From Uliginosibacterium flavum (GTDB lineage Bacteria > Pseudomonadota > Gammaproteobacteria > Burkholderiales > Rhodocyclaceae), in contig NZ_JBEWZI010000017.1 in NCBI RefSeq assembly GCF_040566545.1, forward strand, positions 21,158 to 85,157: a DNA stretch of 64,000 nt. The letters are read 5' to 3'. Position numbers and translations under genes: made by a program. Under the pieces are notes generated by a model. The model did not search any database, was not told where the DNA came from, and saw only the letters and a program-made list of their open reading frames with translations. Positions 63,427 to 64,000 of this stretch are shown in pieces (the first letter of the stretch is position 1; every line of letters starts with the position of its first letter).

Positions 63427-63636
63427 TCAAGATTGAAATGCCCTTAACATCAAGACATTACCCGAATGGTCGTTTTGACCAATATCCCAGTAAACGGACA
63501 TTTTGGTGTCCACTTCACGTTAGCCCTTGCCTGAAGACCCGCATCCAGCGGGCCTCTTCGGCCTATATGCTCGTAGAGCCAAGCGCAGCAAGGCTATTGG
63601 GGCACCCCCGTTTTAAATACCCTGAAGGAGCCCATT
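63427..63636. promoter_or_regulatory. Candidate attI region
   Basis: 210 bp between the integrase start and the AT-rich gene. CGTTAGCC at 63518-63525 is one base from the attI/attC core GTTRRRY. A dispersed palindromic repeat (63527-63600, GCCTGAAGACCCGCATCCAG ... GGGCCTCTTCGG) follows immediately. No integrase-type attC fold is recognised. Confidence 0.35.
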
Positions 63637-63954
63637 TTGTCTTCTGAACACAATTTCAGTCAGAGAGTTATTGATGAGAACTACAACAAAACTCTTCGTA
63701 ATGATTTGTCCTCTGAAGACCTAAACAAACTTCGTTCGTATTTTAAAACAGCTCTGTCTGAAATGGTTGGACAATGGAATAATCCAAACGTCCAGCTATC
63801 CAGAAATGCACTTGAAAATATCTCAAAACGTGAGAATGAAATTCTTGCAAATATAAATACCAATCACAAAGCCAATAACCCACCCAACACCATATTCGGC
63901 AAGCTTATCTACTACCTTAACCGCACCCCATTCAACACAAGTCCACCAGCATAA
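63637..63954 (+). CDS. AT-rich hypothetical protein next to integron integrase
   Basis: A 105-residue protein (MSSEHNFSQRVIDENYNKTL ... NNPPNTIFGKLIYYLNRTPF) that I do not recognise; polar, probably helical, Asn-rich. TTG 63637 with AAGGAG at 63625-63630 (6-nt spacing) is the start. Base composition is clearly far more AT-rich than the rest of the window (many AAA, AAT and ATA codons), indicating recent transfer. It is a good candidate first gene cassette of the integron. The end of the window follows 46 bp later. Confidence 0.65.
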   Translation: MSSEHNFSQRVIDENYNKTLRNDLSSEDLNKLRSYFKTALSEMVGQWNNPNVQLSRNALENISKRENEILANINTNHKANNPPNTIFGKLIYYLNRTPFNTSPPA

Positions 63955-64000
63955 TTCGGCGCATCTCCCGCGCCCAGAATAACCCCTTAGTTTAGTCTGG

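Noticed and set aside
63955..64000. attC site after the AT-rich gene
   Set aside because: No RYYYAAC or GTTRRRY core with pairing is found in the 46 bases before the window ends.

Overview
The window is GC-rich chromosomal DNA (I estimate low 60s % GC by eye) from a betaproteobacterium. The minus-strand order rne / rluC / gph-like HAD / Rieske / sppA, facing maf and an rsmI-like methylase, next to yceD-rpmF, is the conserved rpmF-rne neighbourhood of Rhodocyclales and Burkholderiales. Three pectin-active esterases, poly-serine linkers and the repeat content suggest a free-living plant-polysaccharide user, perhaps a Rhodocyclales relative of Uliginosibacterium. The genus is inference only.

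Layout. 1-8.5 kb: core block (rpmF, yceD, maf, an rsmI-like methylase, sppA, Rieske, phosphatase, rluC, rne). 8.5-16 kb: a decayed DyP-peroxidase pseudogene, an orphan protein, a chemoreceptor, an intact DyP peroxidase, a 45-aa membrane protein, nadC, an N-terminal gene remnant, a DMT exporter and nnr. 16-21.6 kb: a rhamnogalacturonan-acetylesterase-like SGNH enzyme, the radical-SAM protein YgiQ and a secreted pectin methylesterase. 21.7-26 kb: a three-gene Gtr-type cassette (membrane glycosyltransferase, polyprenyl-phosphate sugar synthase, GtrA flippase) and an ALG10/DIE2-like glucosyltransferase. 26-31.7 kb: a serine hydrolase, an HDAC-like amidohydrolase, MoxR-DUF58, DUF455 and a hexapeptide acyltransferase. 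32-36.5 kb: a MacA-MacB-NodT-type tripartite efflux operon. 36.6-40.5 kb: small enzymes and an IgaA/YrfF homologue. 40.6-44 kb: a PhnC-PhnE-PhnD-type ABC transporter with two fused permease domains. 44.4-48.1 kb: a SIMPL protein, then a convergent pair of poly-serine-linked secreted proteins (CAP lipoprotein and second pectin methylesterase). 48.7-54.1 kb: a sugar-transfer operon (GT-C, DPM1-like GT2, SMR flippase, cupin, DegT aminotransferase, methyltransferase). 54-62 kb: assorted genes including a zinc-finger SDR, a FemAB-like GNAT, cytochrome P460 and an MFS transporter. The right end carries an integron-type integrase facing away from a markedly AT-rich foreign small gene.

The most unusual layer is non-coding. 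About 22 copies of a two-arm palindromic repeat (core GAAGAGCCGC ... GCGGCTCTTC) sit in almost every gap. One copy is read as the C-terminus of YgiQ. Heptanucleotide tandem arrays of three different sequences begin right after the stop codons of three unrelated minus-strand genes. A 238-bp MITE-like element with 19-bp terminal inverted repeats lies upstream of the DUF455 gene. No tRNA, rRNA or CRISPR array was found.
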